From the NCBI RefSeq assembly GCF_010119615.1, contig NZ_QOVG01000002.1, forward strand, positions 1 to 64,000: 64,000 bases of DNA, given 5' to 3'. Below, piece after piece: positions 50,849-60,772 of this stretch. A program made the position numbers and the translations under genes. Position 1 is the stretch's first letter. The number at the start of each line of letters is the position of its first letter. The notes beneath the pieces were generated by a model. It made no database searches. It was not told the origin of the DNA and saw only the letters and a list, made by a program, of their open reading frames with translations. The DNA is from Pseudoxanthomonas gei. GTDB lineage: Bacteria > Pseudomonadota > Gammaproteobacteria > Xanthomonadales > Xanthomonadaceae.

Positions 50849-50939
50849 TGACGGACGGTTCCTTCTCCCGCCTGGGCGAAGGAAGGACACGGCAAGAATC
50901 GGATAGCGGGCGCCTGGTGCGCCCCTTACCCTTTGGACC

Positions 50940-51773
50940 ATGCTGAAACACGACGAAAAACTCGAACGCGCCCGGGCCCTGCTCGATGACGGCGAACCCA
51001 CCCTCGATGCACTGGCGGCCGCTACCGGCCTGAGTGCCTCGCACCTGCAACGCCGCTTCCAGTCGCGCTATGGCCTCAGCCCCGCCCAATACCTGGCGCA
51101 GAAGAAACTGGGTTCATTGAAGTCCGGCCTGCGCGCCGGCAGCGATGTCAGCGCGGCGCTCTACGAGGCAGGCTATGGTTCGCCCTCGCGGGTGTATGAG
51201 CAGGGCGCGGCCAAGCTGGGCATGACGCCGGCCGTTTATCGTGCCGGTGGCGCCGGCATGCAGATCCGCTGGTCGCTGGTGGACACGGTGCTGGGCACTG
51301 CACTGGTGGCGGTGACCGAACGTGGCATCTGCGCCATAGAGCTGGGCGAAGATGCCGCGGTGCTGGAGCACAAGCTGCGCAATGAATTCCCGAATGCCGC
51401 GATCCAGCGCGTGGAAGCGGGCAGCGACGAGTTCCTGGCGCCCAGGTTGCGCGCCGTGGCCGAGCGCATTGCCGGGCGTGGCGAAGACGTGGCCCTGGAC
51501 CTGGTGGGCACTGCGTTCCAGAAGCGCGTGTGGGATGCGCTGATGAAGATTCCGCCTGGCCAGACACGAAGCTATGCGCAATTGGCCGAGGCACTGGGCA
51601 CGCCGAAGGGCGCGCGCGCGGTCGCCGGGGCCTGTGCTTCCAACCGCGTCGCGGTCGTGGTGCCTTGCCACCGCGTCATTCGTGGTGATGGGTCGTTGGG
51701 CGGCTATCGCTGGGGTTTGCCGGTGAAGCAGGGGCTGCTGCAACGCGAGCGTGCCGCGTCGGCAGACCTGTAG
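50940..51773 (+). CDS. AraC-type helix-turn-helix fused to O6-methylguanine-DNA methyltransferase
   Basis: A 277-residue bifunctional Ada-like protein without the N-terminal Zn-finger Cys methyl acceptor. Residues 1-105 form an AraC HTH domain (LDALAAATGLSASHLQRRF); the C-terminal MGMT domain has the acceptor PCHRVI near residue 243 and GGYRWGLPVK. The ATG at 50940 is clear. The protein could repair alkylated guanine and possibly bind DNA, but it lacks the phosphotriester sensor of Ada, so adaptive control is unlikely. The stop TAG lies inside a GTAG-type repeat. Confidence 0.88.
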   Translation: MLKHDEKLERARALLDDGEPTLDALAAATGLSASHLQRRFQSRYGLSPAQYLAQKKLGSLKSGLRAGSDVSAALYEAGYGSPSRVYEQGAAKLGMTPAVYRAGGAGMQIRWSLVDTVLGTALVAVTERGICAIELGEDAAVLEHKLRNEFPNAAIQRVEAGSDEFLAPRLRAVAERIAGRGEDVALDLVGTAFQKRVWDALMKIPPGQTRSYAQLAEALGTPKGARAVAGACASNRVAVVVPCHRVIRGDGSLGGYRWGLPVKQGLLQRERAASADL

Positions 51774-51843
51774 GAGAGCGACGCGAGTCGCGAGATGTTG
51801 AACTGCCGGGGGTCCACTGCTTCGCGACTTGCGTCGCTCCTAC
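51770..51843. repeat. GTAGGAG..CTCCTAC inverted repeat, supplies a stop codon
   Basis: Arms near 51770-51793 and 51822-51843 match those of the 3210-3305 element. The stop codon TAG (51771-51773) of the gene before is the TAG of the first arm's GTAG. Confidence 0.8.
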
Positions 51844-51965
51844 AGAGGTCCGGGGTTTCGCCTTGAGGCCTGTGCAACCTGGCGTTCCATTTATTTCAAC
51901 CCGTCCGGCAGGGGTGCCCTACGGGCCCCGGTTTACAATGGCACATCGACTGTCGGGTTACCCCC

Positions 51966-52886
51966 ATGACCTCCCCCGTTTCCCCCGCGGCTCCGGCCCG
52001 TGGCCTGTCCGTGGTTTTCGCGTTGGCTGCGGTCTACCTGATCTGGGGTTCGACCTACCTGGGCATCCGCTTCGCGCTGGAAGGCGGTTATCCGCCGCTG
52101 CTGATGGCGGGTGGCCGCTTCCTGCTGGCCGGCGGCATGATGTTCGCCGTCCTGCGCCTGCGTGGAGAGCACGCGCCGACCCGCGCACAGTGGCGGAACC
52201 TGGCGCTGATGGGGCTGTTGATGATGGGCATCGGCAACGGCATGGTCAGCATCGCCGAGCAATGGGTGTCGTCGGGCCTGGCCGCGGTCGCCATCGCTTC
52301 GACACCGCTGTGGATGGGGCTGTTCTCGCTGCTGCGCGGCCAGCGTCCCAGCACGCTGGAATGGGTGGGCATCGGCATCGGTTTCATCGGCGTGCTCTGG
52401 CTCAATGCCGGCAGCACGCTGTCGGCCACGCCCTGGGGCCTGGTGGCCTTGCTGATCGCGCCCATCGCGTGGGCGTTCGGTTCGATCTGGAGCAAGGGCC
52501 GCGACCTGCCTTCGCCGTTCATGTCGGCGGCCGGGCAGATGATCAGCGGCGGCGCGATGATGTTGATCGCCGGATTCATCACCGGCGAAAGCTTCCACGC
52601 CATGCCTACTATGAAGGGCACGCTGTCGGTGCTGTACCTGATGACCTTCGGCTCGATCATCGGCTTCACCGCCTACGTGTGGCTGCTGCACCACGTGCGC
52701 CCGACCCTGGCCGGAAGCTATGCCTACATCAACCCGGTGATCGCGGTGATGCTGGGGGCGTGGCTGGCCAACGAGCAGTTCACCCCCCATGACCTGGGCG
52801 CCATGCTCGTGATCCTGTTCGGCGTGGTCGCCATCACCCTGGGCAAGGCGCGCGTGCCGAAGCCTGCAGCGGCGACCGCCGAGTGA
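51966..52886 (+). CDS. yedA: EamA-family exporter
   Basis: A 306-residue DMT-superfamily transporter with ten predicted helices in two EamA repeats (LAAVYLIWGSTYLGIRFAL, LLIAPIAWAFGSIWSKG). It resembles YedA. The stop overlaps the start of the following rarD-like gene by one base, so the two are coupled. Substrates are unknown, probably small metabolites. Confidence 0.85.
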   Translation: MTSPVSPAAPARGLSVVFALAAVYLIWGSTYLGIRFALEGGYPPLLMAGGRFLLAGGMMFAVLRLRGEHAPTRAQWRNLALMGLLMMGIGNGMVSIAEQWVSSGLAAVAIASTPLWMGLFSLLRGQRPSTLEWVGIGIGFIGVLWLNAGSTLSATPWGLVALLIAPIAWAFGSIWSKGRDLPSPFMSAAGQMISGGAMMLIAGFITGESFHAMPTMKGTLSVLYLMTFGSIIGFTAYVWLLHHVRPTLAGSYAYINPVIAVMLGAWLANEQFTPHDLGAMLVILFGVVAITLGKARVPKPAAATAE

Positions 52887-53782
52887 CGGCGGCCACGCTC
52901 GACCGCCGCGGCCTGTGGGCGGCGGCGGGTTCCTTCGTCATCTGGGGCCTGATGCCGCTGTACTGGCACCTGCTCAAGACGGTGCCGTCGATGCAGATCG
53001 TCATGCACCGCATCGTCTGGAGCACGCTGCTGGTGGTCGCCGGCCTGTGCCTGACCCAGGGCCTGGCCTGGCTGCGCATCGCCATGGCGCGGCCGAAGGT
53101 GGCCTGGATGCTGGCCTTGAGCGGCGTGCTGATCGCCTTCAACTGGGGCCTGTACATCTGGGCGGTCAATGCCGGGCACGTGGTGGAAACCAGCCTTGGG
53201 TATTTCATCAATCCGCTGCTCAACGTGGTGCTGGGCGTGTTGCTGCTGCGCGAGCGCCTGTCGATTGCGCAGTGGGTCTCGGTGGTGGTGGCCGCCGGCG
53301 GGGTGTTGTGGCTCACTTTCAACTACGGCAGTTTTCCGTGGATTGCGCTGTCGCTGGCGGCTTCGTTCGGCTTTTACGGCTTCATCCGCAAGCTGGCGGT
53401 GGTGGATTCGATCCCCGGCCTGGCGATCGAAAGCCTCTACCTCTTCCTGCCGGCGGTGGCGGCGCTGCTGTGGCTGGAAAGCCAGGGCGCCGGTGGCTTC
53501 GGCAGCCAGTGGAGCTGGCAGATCGATGCCCTGCTGGTATTCGGTGGCGTGCTCACCGCAGTGCCGCTGATCGGCTTCTCCTATGCGGTCAGGCGCGTGC
53601 CGTACAGCGTGGTCGGCTTCATGCAATACCTCGCCCCGACCCTGCAGCTGCTGATCGGCGTGCTGGTGTTCGGCGAAGTGTTCGACCGCGACCGCGCGAT
53701 CGGCTTCACCTTCATCTGGATTGGCTTGCTGATCTTCGCCGTCGATGGCGTGGTGCGCGCGCGCAGAGCTGCGCCGCTGTAG
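52883..53782 (+). CDS. rarD: RarD-type EamA transporter
   Basis: A 299-residue DMT-superfamily transporter of the RarD type, ten helices, with FVIWGLMPLYWHLLK near the start, NWGLYIWAVNAGHVVETSLGYFINPL and YLAPTLQLLIGVLVF near the end. The start is GTG at 52883 within the stop of the preceding gene. Chloramphenicol-sensitive (RarD) is a family name; its own substrate is unknown. Confidence 0.88.
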   Translation: MTAATLDRRGLWAAAGSFVIWGLMPLYWHLLKTVPSMQIVMHRIVWSTLLVVAGLCLTQGLAWLRIAMARPKVAWMLALSGVLIAFNWGLYIWAVNAGHVVETSLGYFINPLLNVVLGVLLLRERLSIAQWVSVVVAAGGVLWLTFNYGSFPWIALSLAASFGFYGFIRKLAVVDSIPGLAIESLYLFLPAVAALLWLESQGAGGFGSQWSWQIDALLVFGGVLTAVPLIGFSYAVRRVPYSVVGFMQYLAPTLQLLIGVLVFGEVFDRDRAIGFTFIWIGLLIFAVDGVVRARRAAPL

Positions 53783-53848
53783 CAAGCCCGGTTCAACATC
53801 AGCGCTGTTCGGCTTGCCATGCGCGCCGGCCTTGGTCATCGTCTGCCC

Positions 53849-54799
53849 ATGAGCAGCCCCCGCCAGGTCCTGGAAGCTTCCGCCGCCGCGCACCAGCGTG
53901 GGGATAACGCCGCACTCGCCGTGGTCGTGGACAGCGAAGGCTCGACCTATGTGCGCGCCGGCGCGATGGCCCTGTTCGGCGCGCGCGACGGCCAGGTCGG
54001 CTGGCTCAGCGGCGGCTGCCTGGAGCCGGAAATCGAGGCGCGTGCGCAACTTGCAGCAACGCATGCACGCATCGAATGGATGGACATCGACACGCGCGAC
54101 GACGAGGACCTGATGGGTGGCTCGGCGCTGGGCTGCCGCGGGCGCCTGCACCTTGCGTTGTTGCCGGTGGCCAGCCTGGTGGAATGGCCCGCGCTGGTGC
54201 GTGCCTGGCGCAACGGCGAGGGCGCATTGGGGTTGTCGATCGCAGGCACCGGCACGGTCATCGCGTCGGTGGGGGCGAAGCGACACGAAGCCCGCATCGA
54301 CACTGCGTCGTCCTCCAACCACAGCTGGCAAGTGCAACTGCCGCCGCCGCGTCGCATCCTGGTGTTCGGCGGCGGGCCGGAAACGCCGACGCTGTTGCCG
54401 CTGCTGCAAACCCTGGGCTGGATGAGCACCCTGGTCGAGCGGCGGCCGCGCTGGTTGCCCGAAGCGCGGCACGCCGATGCGCTGATGGAACTTGCGCCGG
54501 AGAGTGCGTTGTCCGCGTGTTCGCGTGAGGCATTCCACGCGGCCCTGGTGATGAACCACAATTTTGAAATGGATCGCGAAGCGCTGCATGCGCTGGCGGC
54601 CACCACCATCCCCTTCATCGGCCTGCTGGGCCCGGGGCGCCGGCGCGAGGATCTGTTCCGGGTGCTGCCCGCTTCGATGCACGAGGCGTTGCTGCCACGC
54701 CTGCATTCGCCGGTGGGATTGAAGCTGGGCGGACAGGGGCCTGAAGCCATTGCGCTGAGCATTGCCGCCCAGCTGCAGGCATTGCGGTTGCCGCAGTGA
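53849..54799 (+). CDS. XdhC-family protein
   Basis: A 316-residue protein of the XdhC/CoxI family, which inserts the sulfurated molybdenum cofactor into xanthine-dehydrogenase-type enzymes. The N-terminal domain has VDSEGSTYVRAGAMALF and GGCLEPEIEARAQL; the C-terminal Rossmann-type domain has ILVFGGGPETPTLLPLL. The ATG at 53849 is taken as start. No xanthine dehydrogenase genes are in the window, and the MocA-like gene overlaps by four bases. Cofactor target is unlinked. Confidence 0.87.
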   Translation: MSSPRQVLEASAAAHQRGDNAALAVVVDSEGSTYVRAGAMALFGARDGQVGWLSGGCLEPEIEARAQLAATHARIEWMDIDTRDDEDLMGGSALGCRGRLHLALLPVASLVEWPALVRAWRNGEGALGLSIAGTGTVIASVGAKRHEARIDTASSSNHSWQVQLPPPRRILVFGGGPETPTLLPLLQTLGWMSTLVERRPRWLPEARHADALMELAPESALSACSREAFHAALVMNHNFEMDREALHALAATTIPFIGLLGPGRRREDLFRVLPASMHEALLPRLHSPVGLKLGGQGPEAIALSIAAQLQALRLPQ

Positions 54800-55410
54800 A
54801 GGAATCCCTGGCGCCGCATGTCGTCGTCGTGCTCGCCGCGGGAGGCAGCCGCAGGCTGGGGCGCGCGAAGCAGTTGCTTCAGCGCGACGGTGAAGCGCTG
54901 GTGCATCGCACGCTGCGCATCGCATTGGAAACCCGGCCGTTGCGCACGCTGCTGGTCATCGGCGGCCATGGCGACGCGGTCGCCGACGCAGTGCAGGACC
55001 TCGACGTCGAGATCGTGTCCAACCCCGCATGGCAGGAAGGGCTCGCCAGCAGCCTGCGGGCCGCCGCGCTGGCGCTGGAAGGCAACGCGGCTGCGTGCCT
55101 GGTCCTCGGCTGCGACCAGCCTGCCTTGCAGCCGGGGCACATGCAGAAACTACTGGAGGGCGCAGCGGCCTCGGCGTCCGGTTGCGCGGCAACCGCCCAT
55201 GGCCCGACGCCCGGCATTCCGGTGGTGGTCAGCGCCGCGATGCTTGCGGAAGAAGCGCGCCGGTTATCGGGTGACCGGGGCCTGCGTACGGCGCTGCAAC
55301 GCCTGCCGCACGGTTCGGTCCATCTGTTGCACGCCCCGGAACTGCAGTTCGACCTGGATACACCGGCCGATGTGCAACACGCCATCGCGGCGGGCTGGGT
55401 AGACGGGTAG
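54796..55410 (+). CDS. MocA-like nucleotidyltransferase (molybdopterin cytidylyltransferase family)
   Basis: A 204-residue NTP transferase with the N-terminal LAAGGSRRLGRAKQLL nucleotide-binding motif and the conserved CDQPAL metal-binding block. Family members transfer CMP or GMP to molybdopterin. A GTG at 54796 is the likely start, overlapping the stop of the XdhC-like gene. The pair suggests a molybdenum-hydroxylase maturation unit, but substrate and product are not certain. Confidence 0.85.
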   Translation: MKESLAPHVVVVLAAGGSRRLGRAKQLLQRDGEALVHRTLRIALETRPLRTLLVIGGHGDAVADAVQDLDVEIVSNPAWQEGLASSLRAAALALEGNAAACLVLGCDQPALQPGHMQKLLEGAAASASGCAATAHGPTPGIPVVVSAAMLAEEARRLSGDRGLRTALQRLPHGSVHLLHAPELQFDLDTPADVQHAIAAGWVDG

Positions 55411-55426
55411 GCGATTGGCGCGCCGT

Positions 55427-55500
55427 ATCTGCAGGCCTGAACTTGCCCGCATGTTCCTGATCGGCGCCGTTGCAGGTCCGGGCAAGCTCGGACCTGCAAG
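55427..55500. repeat. GCAGGTCCG palindrome and flanking repeat
   Basis: TGCAGGTCCG (55471-55480) and CGGACCTGCA (55489-55498) form a stem around GGCAAGCT. A related TCTGCAGGCC copy begins near 55428. It lies between two convergent transcription units and may be a terminator-like or REP element. Confidence 0.6.
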
Positions 55501-55511
55501 GCCAGGACAGC

Positions 55512-56822
55512 TCAGCTCGCGCGCAGCGCTGCCGTTACCGGCAACTGCGCCGCACGCAACGCCGGGAACAGGCCGCCGACCAGGCCGATGCCCAACGCCC
55601 ACTTCAGTCCGCTCCACAACAGCTCCGGCGAGACCTTGAACTGGAACACCACCTGGCTGAAGTTGGCGCCCAGGGTCGCCACGCTGTAGCCATTGAAGAT
55701 GGACCAGGCCAGCAGCCCACCCAGCAGGCCGCCCAGCAGCGCCAGCAGCATGGTTTCCAGCATCACCGCCATCACCACCGGGGTGCCACGGAAACCGATC
55801 GCGCGCATGGTCGCGATCTCGCGCGCGCGCCCGGCTACCGCCGCGTACATGGTGTTGAGCGCGCCGAACACCGCGCCGATGGCCATGATCGCGCCGATCA
55901 CCGTGCCCAGCACCTTGATGATGGTGGTCAGGCCGGTGGACTGCTTGGTGTAGTAGTCGCGCGTGGTCATGGCATCCAGCTTGAGCCGCGGGTCGGCGGC
56001 CAGTGCCGCGGTCAGCTGCTTGAAGCCGGGCTTGCCATCCACGCCGACGGTCACCGACTGGTAGGCGCGACGGTCATAGGCCGAGGCCAGCGTTTCGATA
56101 TCGGTCCACAACTCCGAATCGTGCGCATCGCCGGAAGCGAACACGCCGACCACCGTCCACTCCTGGTTGCCCAGCTTCAGCTTCTTGCCCAGGTCCAGGC
56201 CGCGATACTGGTTCTTCGCGCCCTGGCCGACGACCAGTTCGCGCACGCCCACGTTGAACTTGCGGCCTTCGATGAGCTTGACCTGCGGACGGATTGCCCA
56301 GGCCGCCTCGCTGACCCCGCGGAACTGCGCGTTGGCGTCCTCGCCGGTGCTCGCGGTGGGCAGGTTCACGATCTGCGACAGCTCCGGCGACAGGATCGGC
56401 TTGCCGCTGGCGTCCTTGCGGATGCCGGCCAGCGTGCCGATCAGCGGCACCTGGTCGCGCATGATCACCGAGTTGGTCTCGGCCTGTGAACCACCGCGCA
56501 GGATGATGGCGGTATCGTCGCTGCCGGTCTGCTTGAGCGTGGCCGAAAAGCCTTCGCCCATCGCCAGCATCGCCACCAGCACCCCGACCACGCCGGCGAT
56601 GCCGACGATGATCACGCTGGAAGCGCCCCAGCGCTGCGGCAGGCTGGCGATGCCGATGCGCGTGGCGGCCAGTGCCAGGCGCCCGGTGCGGGTCGCCAGC
56701 AGCCACGCCGCCACGCCCACCGCGACCGCCAGCACGCCGTACCAGGGCAGGAAGATCCATACACCCAGGCCGACGGCCAGCAGCACGATCGAGAGCGCGT
56801 TCCGCATCCATTGATTCTTCAT
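55512..56822 (-). CDS. MacB/FtsX-type ABC permease 2
   Basis: A 436-residue permease with two N-terminal helices, a large periplasmic domain (MacB-PCD), then the FtsX-type C-terminal helices (VLGTVIGAIMAIGAVFGALN, LETMLLALLGGLLGGLLAW). The four-helix layout matches MacB minus its ATPase. It is the last gene of the unit HlyD adaptor-ATPase-permease-permease. Substrate unknown. Confidence 0.88.
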   Translation of the reverse strand: MKNQWMRNALSIVLLAVGLGVWIFLPWYGVLAVAVGVAAWLLATRTGRLALAATRIGIASLPQRWGASSVIIVGIAGVVGVLVAMLAMGEGFSATLKQTGSDDTAIILRGGSQAETNSVIMRDQVPLIGTLAGIRKDASGKPILSPELSQIVNLPTASTGEDANAQFRGVSEAAWAIRPQVKLIEGRKFNVGVRELVVGQGAKNQYRGLDLGKKLKLGNQEWTVVGVFASGDAHDSELWTDIETLASAYDRRAYQSVTVGVDGKPGFKQLTAALAADPRLKLDAMTTRDYYTKQSTGLTTIIKVLGTVIGAIMAIGAVFGALNTMYAAVAGRAREIATMRAIGFRGTPVVMAVMLETMLLALLGGLLGGLLAWSIFNGYSVATLGANFSQVVFQFKVSPELLWSGLKWALGIGLVGGLFPALRAAQLPVTAALRAS

Positions 56823-56916
56823 GAGTCACTCCAATTCAATTGCGTGGACGGCCCGGCGAAGCACGCCGGGCGTTCTCCGAAACTCGCGGCAATGCCGCGC
56901 AAGCCGTTTCGGCTCA

Positions 56917-58077
56917 CTAGCGCCCGGCCAGGGCGTCAACGATCTTCAGGCGCATCGCGCGCATCGCCGGCAGCGCGCCGACCACGATGCCGATGCCCAG
57001 CATCAGTGAAAGCCCCAGAAGCCAGGTCTGCGACGGAATGCTGGGCAGGCTCAGCAAGCCGTTGCTGGCCGCGCTGAGGATGGGGATGATCACGGCGGCC
57101 AGCCCCATGCCGATGACGCCGCCGAGCACGATCAGCAGGATAGATTCGACCAGCACCAGCGCCAGCACCGTGCCGTTGGTGAAGCCCAGGGTCTTCAGCA
57201 CCGCCAGTTCCGGGATGCGGTCGCGCACGGCCTGGGACATGGTGTTGCCGGTGAGCAGCAGCAGGGTGAAGAACACGGCGCCCATGATCGCGGTGACGAT
57301 CAGGCCGATGTCGGCGAACTGCTTGGCGAAGGACTGCTGGAACGCCTGCTCGGTCTGGCTCTTGGTTTCGTGGTCCGAATTCTGCGAGATCGCATCGATG
57401 GCCCGGGCCACCCGCGTGGCGTGGTCGACGTTGTCCAGCTTGACGATGTACCAGCCGACCATGCCGTTGGTGTACTGGTTGGCTTCGTCGAAATACTTCC
57501 AGTGGAATACCAGCTGGTTCTCCTCGCCCTTGCGCTTGCTGTCCTCGAGCTTGAAGGTGCCGCTCATCTTCAGCGGCCAGGCGTTGCTGCCGTCCTTCTG
57601 CGGGAAGATCGTGGCCTGCAGGGGAATGGTGTCGCCGACCTTCCAGCCATTGCGCTTGGCCAGCGACTCGCCGACGATGGCGCCGGTGCGGTCGGTCTGC
57701 CAGGCCTTGAGCTCTGCGGGATTGACGATGAACTCGGGATACAGCTCGAAGTAGTTGTCGCTGACCGAGAAATTCGGGAAGAAATTCCGCGCGTCCTTGT
57801 AGATGCCGCCGAACCAGGCCGCGTACGCAGCCTTCTTCACTCCCGGGGTGGATTCGATCTGCGGGGTCAGGCTGTAGGGCAGCATCTGCGTGATCGACAG
57901 GCGCGAGGCCACCACCAGGCGATCGGCGCCGGCCACGCTGCTGCCGCTGTTGAAGGCCACGCGTACCGAGTCCAGCAGGCCGAACAGCAGGAACGCGGCG
58001 ATCACCGAGAGCAGCGTCAGGAAGGTGCGGGTCTTGCTGCGGAACAGCGCCGACCAGATCAACGAGAAATATTTCAT
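56917..58077 (-). CDS. MacB/FtsX-type ABC permease 1
   Basis: A 386-residue FtsX-family permease. An N-terminal helix with RSKTRTFLTLLSVIAAFLLFG is followed by a periplasmic domain and C-terminal helices (LIVTAIMGAVFFTLLLLTGN, LVESILLIVLGGVIGMGLAA). It lies 11 bp after the ATPase gene in the same operon. The two different permease genes suggest a heterodimer. Confidence 0.88.
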   Translation of the reverse strand: MKYFSLIWSALFRSKTRTFLTLLSVIAAFLLFGLLDSVRVAFNSGSSVAGADRLVVASRLSITQMLPYSLTPQIESTPGVKKAAYAAWFGGIYKDARNFFPNFSVSDNYFELYPEFIVNPAELKAWQTDRTGAIVGESLAKRNGWKVGDTIPLQATIFPQKDGSNAWPLKMSGTFKLEDSKRKGEENQLVFHWKYFDEANQYTNGMVGWYIVKLDNVDHATRVARAIDAISQNSDHETKSQTEQAFQQSFAKQFADIGLIVTAIMGAVFFTLLLLTGNTMSQAVRDRIPELAVLKTLGFTNGTVLALVLVESILLIVLGGVIGMGLAAVIIPILSAASNGLLSLPSIPSQTWLLGLSLMLGIGIVVGALPAMRAMRLKIVDALAGR

Positions 58078-58088
58078 GGTCGCCTCGC

Positions 58089-58778
<690 letters not shown>

Positions 58779-59273
58779 GTGCGTTTCCTTCGACTCGGTT
58801 GGATGTATCTGCCGTCATCCCGGCGGTGTCAGACAGCGAAGCTGGTGAAGCCGGGATCTCTTGATCTTGCTACTGCGTTCGTTCGTGCCTGCCTTTGCTT
58901 CTACCTCCTCCCTTGCGCACAGCGCAGGGGAGGATCGAGGAGGGGTGCTTTGCTCTTGCCTTGCTCTTCAGCTCGTCATTCCCGCGACGGCGGGAACCCA
59001 GTGACTCTGCTCCTTGTTCAAGCAAAGCGCTTCGCGCCAAGCGCGAGTCACTTTTCTTTGAACGGCAAAGAAAGTAACCCGCGGTGCACCTCCATGTGCG
59101 CCGCCCTTCGGGTCTGCCTGGCCTGCTCGCCGCGTCTCACAGGTCCTGTGAACGACGTTGACGCAACAGCAAAATCGACAGCAAGGGAAAAAAGCAGAAT
59201 AGCCAAAACGGCGGCGACCGCAGTTCCTACTTGTTTCGTCGTGGAGCGATAAAGATCACAGGGGCCGTCGCAT
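58779..59273. repeat. repeat-rich intergenic region
   Basis: No coding gene was recognised. The region holds several repeat fragments: CATCCCGGC/GCCGGGAT pair (58813-58858), CGTCATTCCCGCG palindrome (58974-59001), and a CACTTTTCTTTG...CAAAGAAAGTAACC block (59048-59081) like a dispersed xanthomonad repeat. It lies upstream of the ABC ATPase and separates it from the adaptor gene. Confidence 0.55.
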
Positions 59274-60524
59274 TTACTCGGCCGCTTCCTCCGCCATCTT
59301 CACCTTCGAGCCTTCCTTCAATTCCGCCGGCGGGTCCAGCACCACCGATTCACCGGCCGACAGGCCCTGCAGGACCTGGCGGTCGTCGCCCATCTCGCGG
59401 CCCAGGCGCAGCTCGCGCTGCTCGACGGTGTCCTCGTCGCCGACCACGAAGGCGTAGTCCTTGCCGTCGCGGTTGCTGATCGCGGCGGCCGGCGCGCGCA
59501 CGCCCTGGTTCTGTTGCTGCGTGCCTGCCGGCTTGGCCGCTTCCAGGAAGCTGACCTTGACGCCCATGTCCGGGACGATGCGCGGGTCTTTTACATTCAG
59601 TGCGACGCGCACCTTGACCGTGGCCTTGCTGCGGTCGGCGGTGGGAATGATGGCGATGACTTCGCCGGGGATCTTCCATTCCTGGTAGGCGTTGAGGGTC
59701 GCCTCGATCGGCATCTTCGGCTGCACGCGGCCGATGAACTGCTCGCCCACTTCCACTTCCACTTCCAGCGAATCCATGTCGACGATGGTGCCGATACCGG
59801 TGCGGGTGAAACCGCCGCCGGCCGACAGGGGCGAGATGATCTCGCCCGGCTGCGCGGCCTTGGCAATCACCACGCCGGCGAAAGGAGCGCGGACCACGGT
59901 GTTGTCGACGCCGTTGCCGGCGATGTCCAGCTGTCGGCTGGCCACTCCGGCATTGCGTTGCGCGGTCACCAGTTGCGCGCGCAGCGAGTCGCGCTGGGCC
60001 ACGGCCTGGTCGTACTGGGCACGCGAAACCAGCTGCTGGGCGACCAGCTTCGAAAGCCGTGCCGCATTGGCTTCGGCCTCGCGCAACTGTGCCTGCACGC
60101 TGCTGGCCTGGCTCTGCGCCGCACCGAGCTGCGCGCTGGCCAGGCTGCGGCTTGCGTCGGCATCGATCGGGTCCAGGGTCGCCATCACCTGGCCGGCTTC
60201 CACGCGCTGGCCTTCCTCGATCATCACTTCCTTGACCTTGCCGGTGATCTTGGCCGACACCGTGGCCATGCGCCGGGCGACCACATAGCCGCTGGCGTCG
60301 AGCACCGAAGCCGAGGCGGTGCCGGCGCCGATGGCCGCGGTCGGCGCGGTGCGCACCTCGATGGCCTTGTCGCGGCCGAACATCGCCCAGGCTGCGAAGG
60401 CCAGCAACAACAGCACCACCAGCACCGCCAGCCCGATCCATAGCCCGCGCCTCGAGCGCGGCGCCGGTGGCGGCGCCTTGCGGTCGATGCGGAGTTCTTT
60501 GAGCAGCTCGGCGGAAGTGTTCAT
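59274..60524 (-). CDS. HlyD/MacA-type periplasmic adaptor
   Basis: A 416-residue membrane-fusion protein. One N-terminal helix (GLWIGLAVLVVLLLLAFAAW) is followed by a lipoyl/hairpin region (VSAKITGKVKEVMIEEGQRVEAG), a coiled-coil (residues about 110-190, VQAQLREAEANAARL) and beta-barrel domains. It links the inner-membrane ABC unit to an outer-membrane channel. It lies about 500 bp upstream of the ATPase gene in the same orientation. The ATG at 60524 is preferred to a TTG one codon upstream. Confidence 0.9.
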   Translation of the reverse strand: MNTSAELLKELRIDRKAPPPAPRSRRGLWIGLAVLVVLLLLAFAAWAMFGRDKAIEVRTAPTAAIGAGTASASVLDASGYVVARRMATVSAKITGKVKEVMIEEGQRVEAGQVMATLDPIDADASRSLASAQLGAAQSQASSVQAQLREAEANAARLSKLVAQQLVSRAQYDQAVAQRDSLRAQLVTAQRNAGVASRQLDIAGNGVDNTVVRAPFAGVVIAKAAQPGEIISPLSAGGGFTRTGIGTIVDMDSLEVEVEVGEQFIGRVQPKMPIEATLNAYQEWKIPGEVIAIIPTADRSKATVKVRVALNVKDPRIVPDMGVKVSFLEAAKPAGTQQQNQGVRAPAAAISNRDGKDYAFVVGDEDTVEQRELRLGREMGDDRQVLQGLSAGESVVLDPPAELKEGSKVKMAEEAAE

Positions 60525-60772
60525 CAAGTAACCAGACGGGGAAGGGGGCAGAGTGTGACGGGCAAGGGTAACCGAGCCCAGTTGCCGGAAGTCACTTTCT
60601 GCATTGCCATCCCGGACTGGATTGAAGCGCCAGGGATTTTGTCGGGGTCCAGCTTGCCCGCGGACCAGGGCTGCGGCCAGTGACAGCTGTCACCTGATCG
60701 GCCTGATGGTCGGCACTGATGCGCATGCATCCCCGCGCCGACCATGACGGCACTTCCCGCCGAGATGCCGCC

